DNA from: Albugo candida | Taxonomy: Eukaryota; Oomycota; Peronosporomycetes; Albuginales | DNA length: 64,000 nt | Assembly (NCBI GenBank): GCA_040437565.1 | Contig: JBDOQK010000040.1 | Coordinates: 62,001 to 126,000 of the forward strand | Direction: 5' to 3' | Shown here: in pieces, positions 44,442-55,989 of the stretch | Layout: each line of letters begins with the position of its first letter | How positions within the stretch are numbered: the first letter of the stretch is position 1 | Program-made: the position numbers and the translations under genes | The notes under the pieces: model-generated | Database searches by the model: none | What the model was told of the DNA's origin: nothing | What the model saw: the letters and a program-made list of their open reading frames with translations, nothing else

Positions 44442-45221
44442 ATGATTTGCTTTGGATTTTTCCAGCTGGTTATCCACTCGATATGCCTGATGCTTCTATT
44501 CGCGAAGGAAAATTGTCCATTTGATAGAACAGTGAAGTGTGATAGCGAAAGCGATACATTCAGCAAGACGTATAAATTAACAAGCTATGTGGAATCAAAC
44601 GGCATAGAACTCCAGTGTCGTAGTGACGAAAGTCACCTCAAGGCCAAGCTGGATCTCCGTCCCGATGGTGATGGCACACATTGTACAACTTTTGAGTTTG
44701 CGTTTCGTCACGAGTTACCAAGCATTTTCCAAAAAATGCCTTGTTATCTTCCTACTTCGTTCAGTGCTCCCGTTACAAACAAAGATTTATGGGAAGTGAC
44801 GTATTTATGCGGAGCCATCAATGGAAAAGGAAACGGAGTCTCTGGACCCATAAACACTCGAGGTGATACAAAAATCAACTTCAAACTGGAAGAGACCAAA
44901 CTTCTTGTGCCATCTAAACACCAGGCCGATATTCAATCTCTAGGTGAAACGACATTGGCATTTACATTTGATTTTGACAACGGAAAGCTAAAGTTTGAGA
45001 TAGAAGATAAGTGGATTGGAGTGAACGACAAAAATGAATGGGTCTTTGGAACATATGTCATGGAACTTCTGGATGTTCGCCTCCAGAAAAACAAGGAATA
45101 TCCACTTCACCAGGTGGTGTTCAATTCTAGACACCACGCTCATCGACATGACAATAAAAGGCTGAAGCCACACGATTATTTCTCGGATATTAAAATCGAA
45201 CCTTATGGCGCCCACGCATGA
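44442..45221 (+). CDS. Secreted protein, second array copy 3
   Basis: 259 residues, one exon, with a clear signal peptide (MICFGFFQLVIHSICLMLLF). Cysteines occur at CPFDRTVKC and LQC and in the DGDGTHC block. The C-terminal region has strand-like AFTFDFDNGKLKFEIEDKW and then EWVFGTYVMELLDVRLQK. Unlike copy 2 it has an extra tail of about 35 residues rich in His (HHAHRHDNKRLKPHDYF). Intact. Function unknown. Confidence 0.78.
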   Translation: MICFGFFQLVIHSICLMLLFAKENCPFDRTVKCDSESDTFSKTYKLTSYVESNGIELQCRSDESHLKAKLDLRPDGDGTHCTTFEFAFRHELPSIFQKMPCYLPTSFSAPVTNKDLWEVTYLCGAINGKGNGVSGPINTRGDTKINFKLEETKLLVPSKHQADIQSLGETTLAFTFDFDNGKLKFEIEDKWIGVNDKNEWVFGTYVMELLDVRLQKNKEYPLHQVVFNSRHHAHRHDNKRLKPHDYFSDIKIEPYGAHA

Positions 45222-48200
45222 GAAAAAAGTAGATTTTGGCGAGACCCATGCATGGATAATCGCCATAGAATACTTTTTGCTGTTACATGATCTTCATTTC
45301 TATCTCACTGAATCTTTTCTTCCACAATGTTCAAGCGTGAGAAGTGATAGCTCGACCACTACACACAACCTTGAGCCAGAAATCCTCTCTTATGTGTATC
45401 AATAACTGAGGCGGCGATGCTGGGTATGAAACTTTAGTGCCATTTCCAAACTGGCAAGATACTGTAGACCCTTGCGCATAGTAACAAGCGGTCTCGATAC
45501 TGAGAAGTTGTTACTAAATTGCGTCGGTTGTGCGATTACATTATCAGTATTTCATCAAGAGAACATTGCGGCAACACTTGTATAACCTGGATGATAGCGG
45601 AGCACTTTAAATTGCGTCCTGTGGGTTTTTTTAGTCTCAGAAGTCCATAGTAGTAAGTGATATTAAAGTTGGTAAACTAAGAAGATGAACATTTCTACCG
45701 TATTCCACCTTTATGCAGATGTCACCGTGAGGAAAATACAGTGTGATTAAGCGATCACACGGTCGAAAGCAAATATAATACCAACTATATTCTTCCAGTA
45801 CCAAAGTATCAAAGAAATTAGAATGTCTTGCGGAATAGTGGTAGGTAGCTCTCGATCAAGATGTGTAGCCGACCGGATCAATCGTTGTCATCTTGTGAGC
45901 ACGCGGCCAAAATTGTGGATCAATTCATATATCATCCAAGTCAATAGTTGAAGCTATCCATTTGCGCCTGAAAACCATCGTAACCAAAAATGAGTGAGGA
46001 TCAATGACTACACAAATACGGGTTGCAAATTGATTCAGCTCAATAGGTGTTGTGTTGGTTGCGCTGCTCCGTAATACGTTTTGAAGTTGCAACCTTGCGA
46101 ATTGAATATGTGCAGTGTGTTGGAATTGCCTGATCTACCTATCTACCTATAATTAAGAGGTGCACCCCGGGAGATTATCGCTAATGAATACTGATACTTT
46201 AGTCATTCTCCGCTCACAAACGTATCATTGTTTATGCCCCATAAAGCACTTTAAAGAAAGAAACTCGCGTCACTTAATACCATCTATAATAAATGCTGAT
46301 CGAATTCGAGTGGTCCAGACATCAAAGAGTTCATATCCGAATATTCTTTGATCTGAAGATCCCCCTACTTGCGTATTGGACACAGCCAAAAGGCGTAACC
46401 TTCGAATTAAAAAGTCATATCGGTGACTTGAATGAAGAAATTCCTGATCCGTAGCCTCCATGTCACGAAAGAAAGACTTCTGATCGGTACAGAATTTTGC
46501 ACTCGACTCAAAAATGATGTAGCTTACAAAACGTCAGCAATCGATACTTTCTCTTGCTTTGAACTTCCACTAAAGATTCTATTTTTTGAAGTGCTTGAAG
46601 GAATCCAAGTGATTGGTGCCTATATTTAGCTAGACGCTCTATACCTGGCTCACTTTTCAAAAAAGCTATACCCTACGTAATGCTTTCTTCGACGTTTGCC
46701 GCCTTGTTGTGCTTGATTCACAGCTGAATTGCACTCTTCACATATTCTTACCTGACGACGGTATGCGATGATCAAAGTGTCAATTTGCTCGTATTTAAAG
46801 CATGTTCGACGTCCGGCGATTTTACCAAAGCGATTGCGATACAGCTTGTGTTTTGATCAGCTGTGTATGTGTATATCTCTCAGTCAAGTAGATATACAAA
46901 CGCTTTACTGATGGGGACGATTTGGTCGACCGCTCTGGTGCTGCTAAAAGCGATATATGATTTGATGGTGGTACAGTTCAAACAAGACGTTGCGCACATG
47001 TGCGCGTCATCGTTTTATTTCAGAGAGGGATAAATGTATTCTCCGCGCAAAATGAACTCGTTTATGAGCAGTGCAATAGCGTTGGAATGATACTTTAGAT
47101 TATCGGCGTCTAGCTGAATCTTTGAAAAAAAAATCGATTCCAGTGTGCTATTTCCATTAGTGAATACCATCTAATTATTATGTTACGAGACAGATGCATT
47201 TCATTTCTTCAGCGGAGAGAAACACTAATAAAATGATCTTGGAATTTGATTGTCGGAACAGAGCAGGGCCGCCGTGGATAGTAAATCTCCATCAAAAGCG
47301 GAAATTGAACCCTCATATAAGAAAGCGGGTAGTAAGGTGAAACCATAGTAAAGTGAAACCATCGGCCTGAATTCTCCTCTTGCTTGCTAAGTCGTCCAAT
47401 AGCCTTTTGAAAAGCCCAATCTCATCGAGTTGACAAGATCGAATTGATCCAATTCACGTTCAGTAGTACGAACTTGCGCTCATCAACGACGGATCCTCAT
47501 GTGTCGCCACGTAAATGAAGAATTGAGTTGAGAAGACTTCATAGATCTTGAGAATGGCTGCCCCTTTCATTTCATTATTGACTCATTTGCTTCTACTTGA
47601 CGCGATAAAGAATATTTTCCGATGTCTGATTTTGGCGCAAGATTCGCTTTTTGGTCATAAGGAAGTCAATACGTATACCTGCAAGGTCACGATACCATGC
47701 TATATCGCTCATTCTGTAACAAACACAATGTGGTCTCACACTCTCCAATATTAGAAGCTAGCTGCATTTAACGTGTTTTATTGTAGAAAGCTGTACCTTC
47801 GGCAGTAAGCAATGGGATGAATACTTGATTGTATTTCGAAATTTTCAATAGCTTGCTTGAGAAGAAATATCAGCGCACTCTTAAAGCTAACGCATCACAC
47901 TTTCTCCAACATATCGTTTCGCTAAGTACTGTCCTCTAGGTAAGTTATCTTGGGGTCAGATCTGTCAGGTAGTTGGACTCGTATGCGTATAGTGCTTATA
48001 ATTTGGATGATCTATGGAAGGATTAAAATGAATAAAAGTAGACTGGTTTTTCATCTCAGATTTGCAACACCTTGAGCATTTTTTTTCGCCGCAAAAAAAG
48101 TCACCTCTAACTGATAGACCCTTTCAAGTCAACTTCATTAATAATGAAAGACGTTTTAAAGCCTACAATCATGGGCCATCTTACTTTTTCCACGTTGTGC

Positions 48201-49557
48201 ACTTGACGTACTCCAGATTGGTTTTTGTTTGGGAATGGTTCATGGGTGTATATGTGTGAAATTTGCGGCCACCAATGATTGCTGACAGCTCTAACTTCAA
48301 CCACTACCTTATTTACATTGGTACGATTACTGCTGCGTAGCTTCATTATCCCTCGGAATAGTTTCAGGATTACCAACGTCAGAAGGATGAATGTTTTGTC
48401 ATGATAATCCATGCCTTAGATACAAATCACTATAGCTGGTAGCGAGCAATTTACATTAATCTTAGGCTTACTCAAGGGGATGTGATAATCCTGAAAAGCG
48501 TTTCGTCACGATGACTACGTTTTGAAGGCCACAATAGTGAAAGGAATTACTTCGCGTATTTCTACAGTTCGGGACTGTAATTTCACCCTTAGTTCAAAAA
48601 TTTACCAGTTTGAATAGTCCGATTTCCAGAATGAACACTAGCTCGACTATTGCTCTGACAGGATTCTCGATTTTCTATAGTTTGCCTCTCGCTCTTTCCG
48701 ATAAAAGCAGATAGTGGCCAATCCATATTAAAGGAAACTTCTTGCTTGAGGGTACACTAATTCCGAACTTTCGTGCACATTGTATGGCATCGGTAGAGGA
48801 TCGTCCAGTTCTTAATCAAGTGGCACTTTTATGAAACCCATTATTATTGTCTAACATTAGTGAATTTCGTAGCTGACCTGGCCTCATGACTTATGGTTTC
48901 GATCGTGACCCCAGTTGCGATAATGAATTCTTTAGTAATTTCTACCTCAATTTGTCGGTATCGTTCCGCATTCAATGCTAATGTTTTGGCTGAATAGAGA
49001 ATCGAGAACTTTCCGGAGCATTGATTTCTATCCCTATGTGTTATCCGTATGCCTCACAAGATAAAAAACGAATTCTCTTGATGGTATCATTTATTCCATC
49101 CAATCAGTTCATATGTTGTAAACCTATCTTGAACTTCGTGGTGGATTGTAAAAACATGTCCAGTATGTAGTTTCCTGATCCACAACACAGAAGCAATTAA
49201 CATCTTGGGTACCCTGTGCGGATGGTGAGAGTGTACGATGTTTCCGCTCTTTTTTGTTTTGTGGAATTCTCAATTTTGTAAAAGACTAAGGCTTCTCATG
49301 TCACCGAAATATGTGCAAGTACGGGTATTTGTGAACTGTTGCATCCAAAATGAAGCATCAGATTTCCTTTCCGATTGAAATACGACTTATGCGACGCAAC
49401 TCTGTAAAAAGGCTCCATCTATCGCGCTAAAAATTTCTTTATCTCATTGAATATTATGTTCAATATTGTTGTGAGAAATGGTCGTACCAACGCTTTCAAT
49501 TTGGTATCTGTCCCGACCCTGCACGACTTCAAGGGGCGCATTTTACCCACGAAATAC
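45222..49557. other. Gene-poor stretch
   Basis: No confident gene. Candidates seen are a short frame at 47554-47754 with a signal-like start (MAAPFISLLTHLLLLDA), and the minus-strand frame at 48107-48412 listed separately. About 47370-47600 resembles 33720-33960. The rest reads as decayed sequence. Confidence 0.35.
48107..48412 (-). CDS. Small possible secreted protein
   Basis: 101 codons starting with ATG and a hydrophobic stretch (TFILLTLVILKLFRGI) that could act as a signal peptide. It is followed by a Trp-containing polar region (SNHWWPQISHIYTHEPF). No cysteines and no superfamily signature are present. It could be a chance frame. Confidence 0.28.
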   Translation of the reverse strand: MDYHDKTFILLTLVILKLFRGIMKLRSSNRTNVNKVVVEVRAVSNHWWPQISHIYTHEPFPNKNQSGVRQVHNVEKVRWPMIVGFKTSFIINEVDLKGSIS

Positions 49558-52500
49558 TGTAGCCTCGATGTTCGCAGGCGGAGGTAAACTGGAAGTTAAT
49601 ATATTCTTGGTCCTTAGTTCGCAAACAGCTTTGCTACGATCATTCTAAGTAATTCTAAAAGGTACTGGAAGCTCTTTTAGTGACGTCAGACGGTGACGTC
49701 ATGAACATATCAGGAATATATGTAACCATACAAGCAATATGCGTTGTAATATCAACACTCCCACTCACCGATAATGCTGTATGCGCTTGAGTCCTATGCC
49801 GCTTTCCTGCAGCAGATACTCAGTCGCTTGGACCCTAGAGCGTTCGTCAACATGACTGCTACGTGGTCCTCCGCAGAGATGTATTTGACCACAATGACGT
49901 CTCGATCCACGTTTCCCAAATAAAATGACGACAAATGTCGATGTGCTTGGTCCTGGAATTGTACCTGCATTGTTAGCAAGTCTAATTGCACCCTAATTAT
50001 ATTCCCATACATACGTTGCTTCCACTTGCTCGAAACCGAATTCCTTGAGCAACGCACGAACCCACAGCACTTCCTGCGCACACAGGATTAGAGCCATGTA
50101 CTCCGTTTCTGCTGAGCTTAAATCCACCGTGCTTTGATACTTTGACTTGAAATCTTCTGGTGCGCCAGTATTCATCACCTTTGTCGCTGACACTGATTGT
50201 CGATCGTCGATATCACTTCCCCAGTCCGCGCCCGTGCATGCCGTAGCATGATCTAGCTAGCACTGCCATCGTAGGTGATTCCGTAGTCCTTTGTCGTCTT
50301 GAGATAGCGAAGAAACGAATGGCAGTCTTCTGATGCTGCATATCTGGGTTTGAGAAACGTGACAACTACGTGACCACATACGCCACATTGGGGCGCGTAC
50401 ATGCTGTGATGTATAGCAAAAATACTATTAACGACCTGTACGGTTCGACTGCATTTGTGCTCTCTCGTCTTTTGCCTTTGGAGATTGTATCTTCGATAGC
50501 TTCAAACCCACTTCGCATGGCTAGATGAAGTTCTTAGCGTTATGCTGTTGAAACCTTTTTCCAACGTCGTCGATGTACTGGGTCTGTCAAATCATCAGTG
50601 TACTGCCATTGCGGTCATGATCGATCTCAGTACCAAGAACAATTTTGACCTTGCCCAGTTCCTTTATCTTGAATGAGTTCTTCAGCGCTGCCTTCAAATC
50701 TTGAAAATCTTTGCTCCCTTTGGCAGCGATGATCATGTCGTCGACATATAGGCACACATAGATGTGAATTCACTGTTGACCCTGGACGTAGACATACTGA
50801 TCTTCTCCGCTGCTTCTAAATCTAACCTTGGAAATACATCGTGGATTTTCTGGTTTCACTAACTTGCAGCTTGCTTGAGACCGTATATCGCCTTCGACAG
50901 CTTGCACATCATCTTTTTGGCGTTCCCTGTGTCGTTGAGCACTTCCGTGTATACCTCTTCCTTGAGATCGCTGTTCAGGAAAGCCGTGTCTGCATCCAGC
51001 TGTACTGCCACGTATCCATTCGCCACCACAACAGCCAGCATAACCCTGATAGAGATCATTTTTGCCAAGGGCTAGCACGTCTCGAAGAAGTCAACACCGA
51101 ATTTCTTCTTGAACCCTATCGCAACAAGCCGATCGTTGTAGCGTATCAGTTGTTCGAACTCGCTGCTCTTTCTCGCAAAGACCCATCTGCATCTCATCGG
51201 GCAGACATCCTTCCTCCTTGGGACAGGCGTCCAAGACCCGTTTTCCGCGTTTGCATCGAGCTCTGCTTGTACCGCATGTATCCATTCGCGAATGTCATCG
51301 ATATTCATCGCTTGAATATTTGTTGAGGGAGCATCATCCGCCTTACTAGAGCTTGCAGCGTAGATTATTACTGCTTCAGTGGTAAGTCCTATATCGTCAA
51401 TTCTGGTGCGCTTTGGAGAAGGTGGGCCATCGCTGCCTTCTCACACATATTCAATGCCATATACATTGTCCAACATAAAAAGGCTTCCGTGTGAGTGTCT
51501 TGATCGTTCCGTTCTATTTAAAACTATATCTGGTCTTCCTGGAATACTGTATCNNNNNNNNNNNNNNNNNNNNNNNNNNNNNNNNNNNNNNNNNNNNNNN
51601 NNNNNNNNNNNNNNNNNNNNNNNNNNNNNNNNNNNNNNNNNNNNNNNNNNNNNTACTGATCCGCTTCGGACAGGCCCGCTTTAGTTTCCACCTTGGCCAC
51701 ACTTGAAGCACTTTTCTTTATATCCATCTCCGTTACTCCGTGGACCGTTCGCTTTTCGACCGTTGCCATTGCCTCTCTTGAATCGTCCTGCATTCAGTTT
51801 GAACGCGCGTTGCGTAGTTTCCTTCTTCTCAAGTCGCTCGTACTCCTTCAGAATCTTCTACTTCACCTCGATCAACGTCACTTTCCTTAGCGTTTCCGCA
51901 ATTGGCGAGATAACCTCGTACTCCGCTGGGAGACTGATCAGCAGAAATACAAGCTTTCGAGCGTCATTCATGGGTCCTTGCCGCGTCGGCAACCTAAGTA
52001 CCAGCTTGTCGTACAGACTAAGATGCTTGGCCATCGAAGTATTGTTTTTCATCTTGGACTCGTGCTGCCGTCTCGTCAGCTTTACACGGTTGTGTATCGT
52101 CGTCCGGTTGTAGAAATCGCGCAGCGTAGTCCATGCTTGCATGGCGGATCAAGCAGATCTGATCTTTATCTGGTGCTCCACTAAAATACCGAGGGCAAAT
52201 AATCCGAGCTCCTTCATGTCGTCCCGTATCCACGAACCCACGACTCCGCGACTTCTGCATCCGGCTTCAAAATTTGTATATGCGCAAGCAGTACTTTCTT
52301 CGCCAGGGTCATCCACATGGCGGATTCCCAGGGGAAGTAGATATCGTTTTCGAGGATGACGTTTGCCCTACTCGCAGACATCGTTCTACTGGTTGAAATG
52401 CGTGACAATCGACTTTAGCTGATAGCCTGTAGACTCGTGTGCGCAGGCTAAGGTAAACTTGAAGTTAATATATCCTTAGTTCTTTGTTCGCGAACAGCTT

Positions 52501-52663
52501 TTACTACTTCTAAGCCAATGAAAACCCTTCGATACTTCTAAGCACTTCTAAAACGTTCTGGAAGCTCCTTTAGTGATGTCGCCAACTCACGTCAGCCAGT
52601 GACCTCATGATCATATCAGGAAAATATGTAACCATGCTAGCAATATGCGGTGCAATACCAACA
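49558..52663 (-). mobile_element. Copia-type LTR retrotransposon, short and broken
   Basis: Copia family, minus orientation, about 3.1 kb. Terminal repeats lie at 49558-49757 and 52428-52663. They read tgtag...caaca on the plus strand and are moderately diverged. Internal parts from right to left are gag with a zinc-knuckle region, part of the reverse transcriptase (LDADTAFLNSDLKEEVYTEV) and RNase H (STVDLSSAETEYMAL). Protease and integrase were not found, so much of the middle is missing or in the gap at 51554-51653. Several breaks. Of middle age. Confidence 0.8.
51554..51653. other. Assembly gap (100 N)
   Basis: It lies inside the Copia element. No flank overlap was seen. Confidence 0.9.
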
Positions 52664-53169
52664 TTTGGACTGACTACCCTATTTATCAGCGCATCGCGAT
52701 TCAATTCATTACCCATACATTGTGCTAGGCAACGAATGATAACGTTGCTATCCTGTTTGGCGAATGAAACCTCTCTCTAGCCAATTTTGCAGCAGTGTCA
52801 AGCTTGAGGATGATTTTTTCACCACTTATCAAACCTACAGAATAGAGATAGTGTATACTATCATCAAAGTGACTTGCGTGCTCAGTGCAGGTAGCAGGGA
52901 TGCGCGAGGTGCATGCGAGCATCATACTGGCATACAAAAACATAACCTACATGCATGATCGATTAAATCAGTACCAATCTGACAACTTGGGCAATTATCG
53001 CACGCCGTCTTTTATGTATTTCTTACCCTCTTTATCCGCGCATCGTAATTCTATGTATCACTCACTCACTGCAATTTAAATAACGATATTGTGTCAGTTT
53101 TTCGGCTCGTAATTTTACCATCTCGATCGGTGCTTGAAATCATCCGTTGTGCACGTATCAACCACACCA
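52664..53169. other. Spacer between two LTR elements
   Basis: No supported gene or repeat. Confidence 0.4.
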
Positions 53170-53779
53170 TGTTGGAGGAACTTAAGAATGTGTTTTAGGT
53201 TTCTAGTCACACTTAGACCTTAATTTAAACGATTGGTTAAGATTTTAATTTTCTAAGAAACTTAAATCCCAGGTTTTGGTAATTCCCTGAAACACCGCAT
53301 CTTCCCTCACCTGCCAACAGGTTATGAGACCAACCAAGATTCCACTAGCCAAGACCATGGAAAAATCTAGCGGATCAGATGAGTCGAAGATGGACCGAAT
53401 GATGTTGCTGCTGGAGACACTCGGAAATTGACTGGACAAGATCGAAACTGAGCGGAACGTCGGCTCGCTCGTACCAGCACCATCCGCGCGAGCAGAGAGC
53501 TTATTTGATNNNNNNNNNNNNNNNNNNNNNNNNNNNNNNNNNNNNNNNNNNNNNNNNNNNNNNNNNNNNNNNNNNNNNNNNNNNNNNNNNNNNNNNNNNN
53601 NNNNNNNNNTGCAACCGGAAAGGAAGGAGTGTTGGAAGAACTTAAGAATGTGTTTTAGGTTTCTAGTCGCACTTGGTACTTAGTTTAAACGATTGGGTAG
53701 GATTTTAATCTTCTAAAAAAATAAAACCTCAGTTTTGGCAATTTTCCTGGACCACCGCATCTTCGCTCACCTGCCAACA
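53170..53779 (+). mobile_element. LTR retroelement with 150-base LTRs, mostly missing
   Basis: Two 150-base repeats, 53170-53319 and 53630-53779, each begin TGTTGG and end CCAACA. They differ at roughly one base in eight. A gag start (MRPTKIPLAKTME) follows the first. A purine-rich tract (ggaaaggaaggag) precedes the second. Most of the interior is absent or in the gap. The same family reappears, inverted, at 62630-63218. Class is probably Copia-like but unsettled. Broken. Confidence 0.8.
53510..53609. other. Assembly gap (100 N)
   Basis: It lies inside the LTR element at 53170-53779 and probably replaces most of its body. Confidence 0.9.
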
Positions 53780-55004
53780 TATACTGTATTCTTAAAGTGT
53801 TAGTAGCTTTGAGTATCGACATCAATATGTACAATCGGTTCCGTATCATCGGTGCGTAGAATCATATGTTCATGCAAATTGCTGGAGGATATCCAGGTAA
53901 TTTGGCGTCCATCAGCGTGTACGATTCGCTCAGCTGAATTACTTCTCGATCGAGCATTTACGCTTGCATCTGCCCTAGAGTATCATTAGATAAGCAATCC
54001 GATTGCATTCATCAAGTGTAAAGCAGGATTAAATACTTGGATGAAGATAGAAAGAAACGCGCTGCCACGTCAGTCATCCCAAAACCGTAGGATATATTGA
54101 CAGCATCACCTATACGTAGTCAGCACATCCTCAAGAAATTTAGCGACTTCAGCACCAAAGATATGGTGACCAACCTATCAGACCCGTAGTAGCCACTCTT
54201 TAGCTTCATCTTTATTTGGATGTCCACACCGTATCAGTTTAGCGATTGCTGACAGAGTGTGTTCTATCTATAGGGCATCTTCAGCGTGCAGATTTTCAAA
54301 CAACTCACGTCGTCTACAAAAGAGTGTGGCAAGGCGCCGACCACATATGCCAATCACGTGAGCTCAGAATACAGAACGTTGTTCGAACGAGACAGAATAT
54401 GTATATGCAGAAATCGAGTGGGGAAGAATGCCCGATGTAGTTTTCAAAGTTTTCTGACGATCGCATGCGGCAAAACATGAGACGAAATGTGTGCTACAAA
54501 GTGGCAACAGTCTAAATCAAGCTCTTGAGGGTCCCAGCTCGCCAAACTATGTAACAGAACCCTCAGCATACAAACATTAACTTTGTGAATTGAATTGAAT
54601 ATTTACATTCTTTCACTCTGATGCCACTTCAATTGATAGAGTATCCGAATGATCCAATCAGAAAGATTTTCAGTAGGATTTAATTTTGCACATTTTCGTA
54701 TCCAGATTAGTTCCTCTCTTTTAGATATATCAATCGGCTGATTTCGTTTCTCATGGCTCCATATATATATTCTTCACATAATGTGGATGGCGTAATGTAA
54801 TTTTAGGACTTGATAATCCTCTGATTCTTTTAAAGCGCGCGTCTCCGTGACAGCCAAAATAAATTTATTATTTGGTTCATAGCTCATAGTGCTCAACTAA
54901 ATGCAGTCAACAACCTGAGCCTCGCGCTACTAAATCATCTCTACAGTAATCCCATTAGGCAATTCAAATTAGCAAATAAGTGGTTGTAATCTCACTTATT
55001 TGCC
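53780..55004. other. Stretch with no supported gene
   Basis: Only short overlapping frames; nothing defensible. Confidence 0.4.
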
Positions 55005-55497
55005 ATGCGTTCCGAAATCCGTTGCGAAGTTTGTAAGCAGGCCACCCAAAAATATAAATACCCGAAATGTCGAATTCCGTATTGTCGCCTAGCGTGTTAC
55101 AAATTGCACATTAGTAATGCATAAGTATGTCATTCTGTAGCACTACAACAACGGAAAAAAGAATAAAGTAGAACCGAATCGAAATCATTGAAAGAAAAGC
55201 CAGAAGAAAGTTCTGTTGAACAATCCGACGCTGAAACAAACTCTGAATGTGTTTTAACAAGCGAACAGCTGGAAGTACTAGAGCATTCTGCTTGGATACG
55301 TACGGCTTTACATGACCGTCACATACGCCAACAACTAAACACGTAAGGCAAAGTTCATGAGCTGATTAGTTTTCTCACATTTCTCGCTTCAGATTCAAAG
55401 TTCGGTAAATCGTAGAAGAGCGCTAGAAAGATCCCTTGAAAATTCATAAATGGCAGAGTTTATGTATCGAGCACTCGATGAGCTTGTTGCAAAATAA
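55005..55497 (+). pseudogene. ZNHIT3: ZNHIT3-like zinc finger HIT gene, decayed
   Basis: In intact relatives this nuclear protein helps assemble box C/D snoRNPs. The HIT finger is readable (IRCEVC, KYKYPKCRIPYC, ACYKLH), but one ligand of the usual CPxC is Tyr. The second half matches the family C-terminus (LTSEQLEVLEHSAWIRTALH, HIRQQL, RRRALERSLENS, MAEFMYRALDELV). The parts are separated by stops: TAA after HISNA, TAA in the linker, and TAA just before MAEFMYRALDEL. One real intron probably remains (GTAAGG...TTCAG). With the ligand loss this looks like a pseudogene; unusual splicing is less likely. Confidence 0.65.
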
Positions 55498-55636
55498 GGC
55501 GATTCAAAAATATAGAATTCGTTCTTATATCTCCATTGTCATTTCATTTTTTTGGTGGGACTAATTCCAAAAGCAAGGGAGAAGATCAAGCCTCATGGAG
55601 CGCTTGAGATATACAGGCAGATTATGTTGAGCCACA

Positions 55637-55855
55637 ATGCCTACGACACCAGATAGACCCGAGGAAGCAATCAACATGCGAGAAGCGCTTGATGCATTTC
55701 AGGTAATTATTATTAATACCTATAAAAATCACCTGCGCGTTGCCATCACTCCATATCTAACCTTTTTTCAAGCACTTTTTGAGAACGAAGCTGAACCTTC
55801 GATTATCGGTTTCTGGGCTTCGCACATACTAGGCTGTCAAAAGGTGAAGAGGTAG
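55637..55855 (+). CDS. Small unassigned frame after the ZNHIT3 relic
   Basis: 72 codons with a real ATG (MPTTPDRPEEAINMREALDA). A GTAATT...TCAAG segment inside could be an intron, but removing it breaks the frame. The C-terminal half (FENEAEPSIIGFWASHILGC) looks coding. A further coding-like piece ends in a GTAAGG donor near 55985. It may be one decayed gene with several exons. Not recognised. Confidence 0.25.
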   Translation: MPTTPDRPEEAINMREALDAFQVIIINTYKNHLRVAITPYLTFFQALFENEAEPSIIGFWASHILGCQKVKR

Positions 55856-55989
55856 ACTGAATTTATAGCTTCATGGTGTTGAGCGCAACAACTTGATGTG
55901 TATGGTAGTAAAAAAACCATTAGTTGCATCCGGGAAACATGTATCACAAGGCTTTATGAATCGACTCTTTATTTTCTTTGATCAGGTAA

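Noticed and set aside
45900-46020. Possible minus-strand relic of the copy A/C secreted family (TIDLDD block)
   Set aside because: Only about 20 bases match and no other block of the family is nearby. It is too short to claim.
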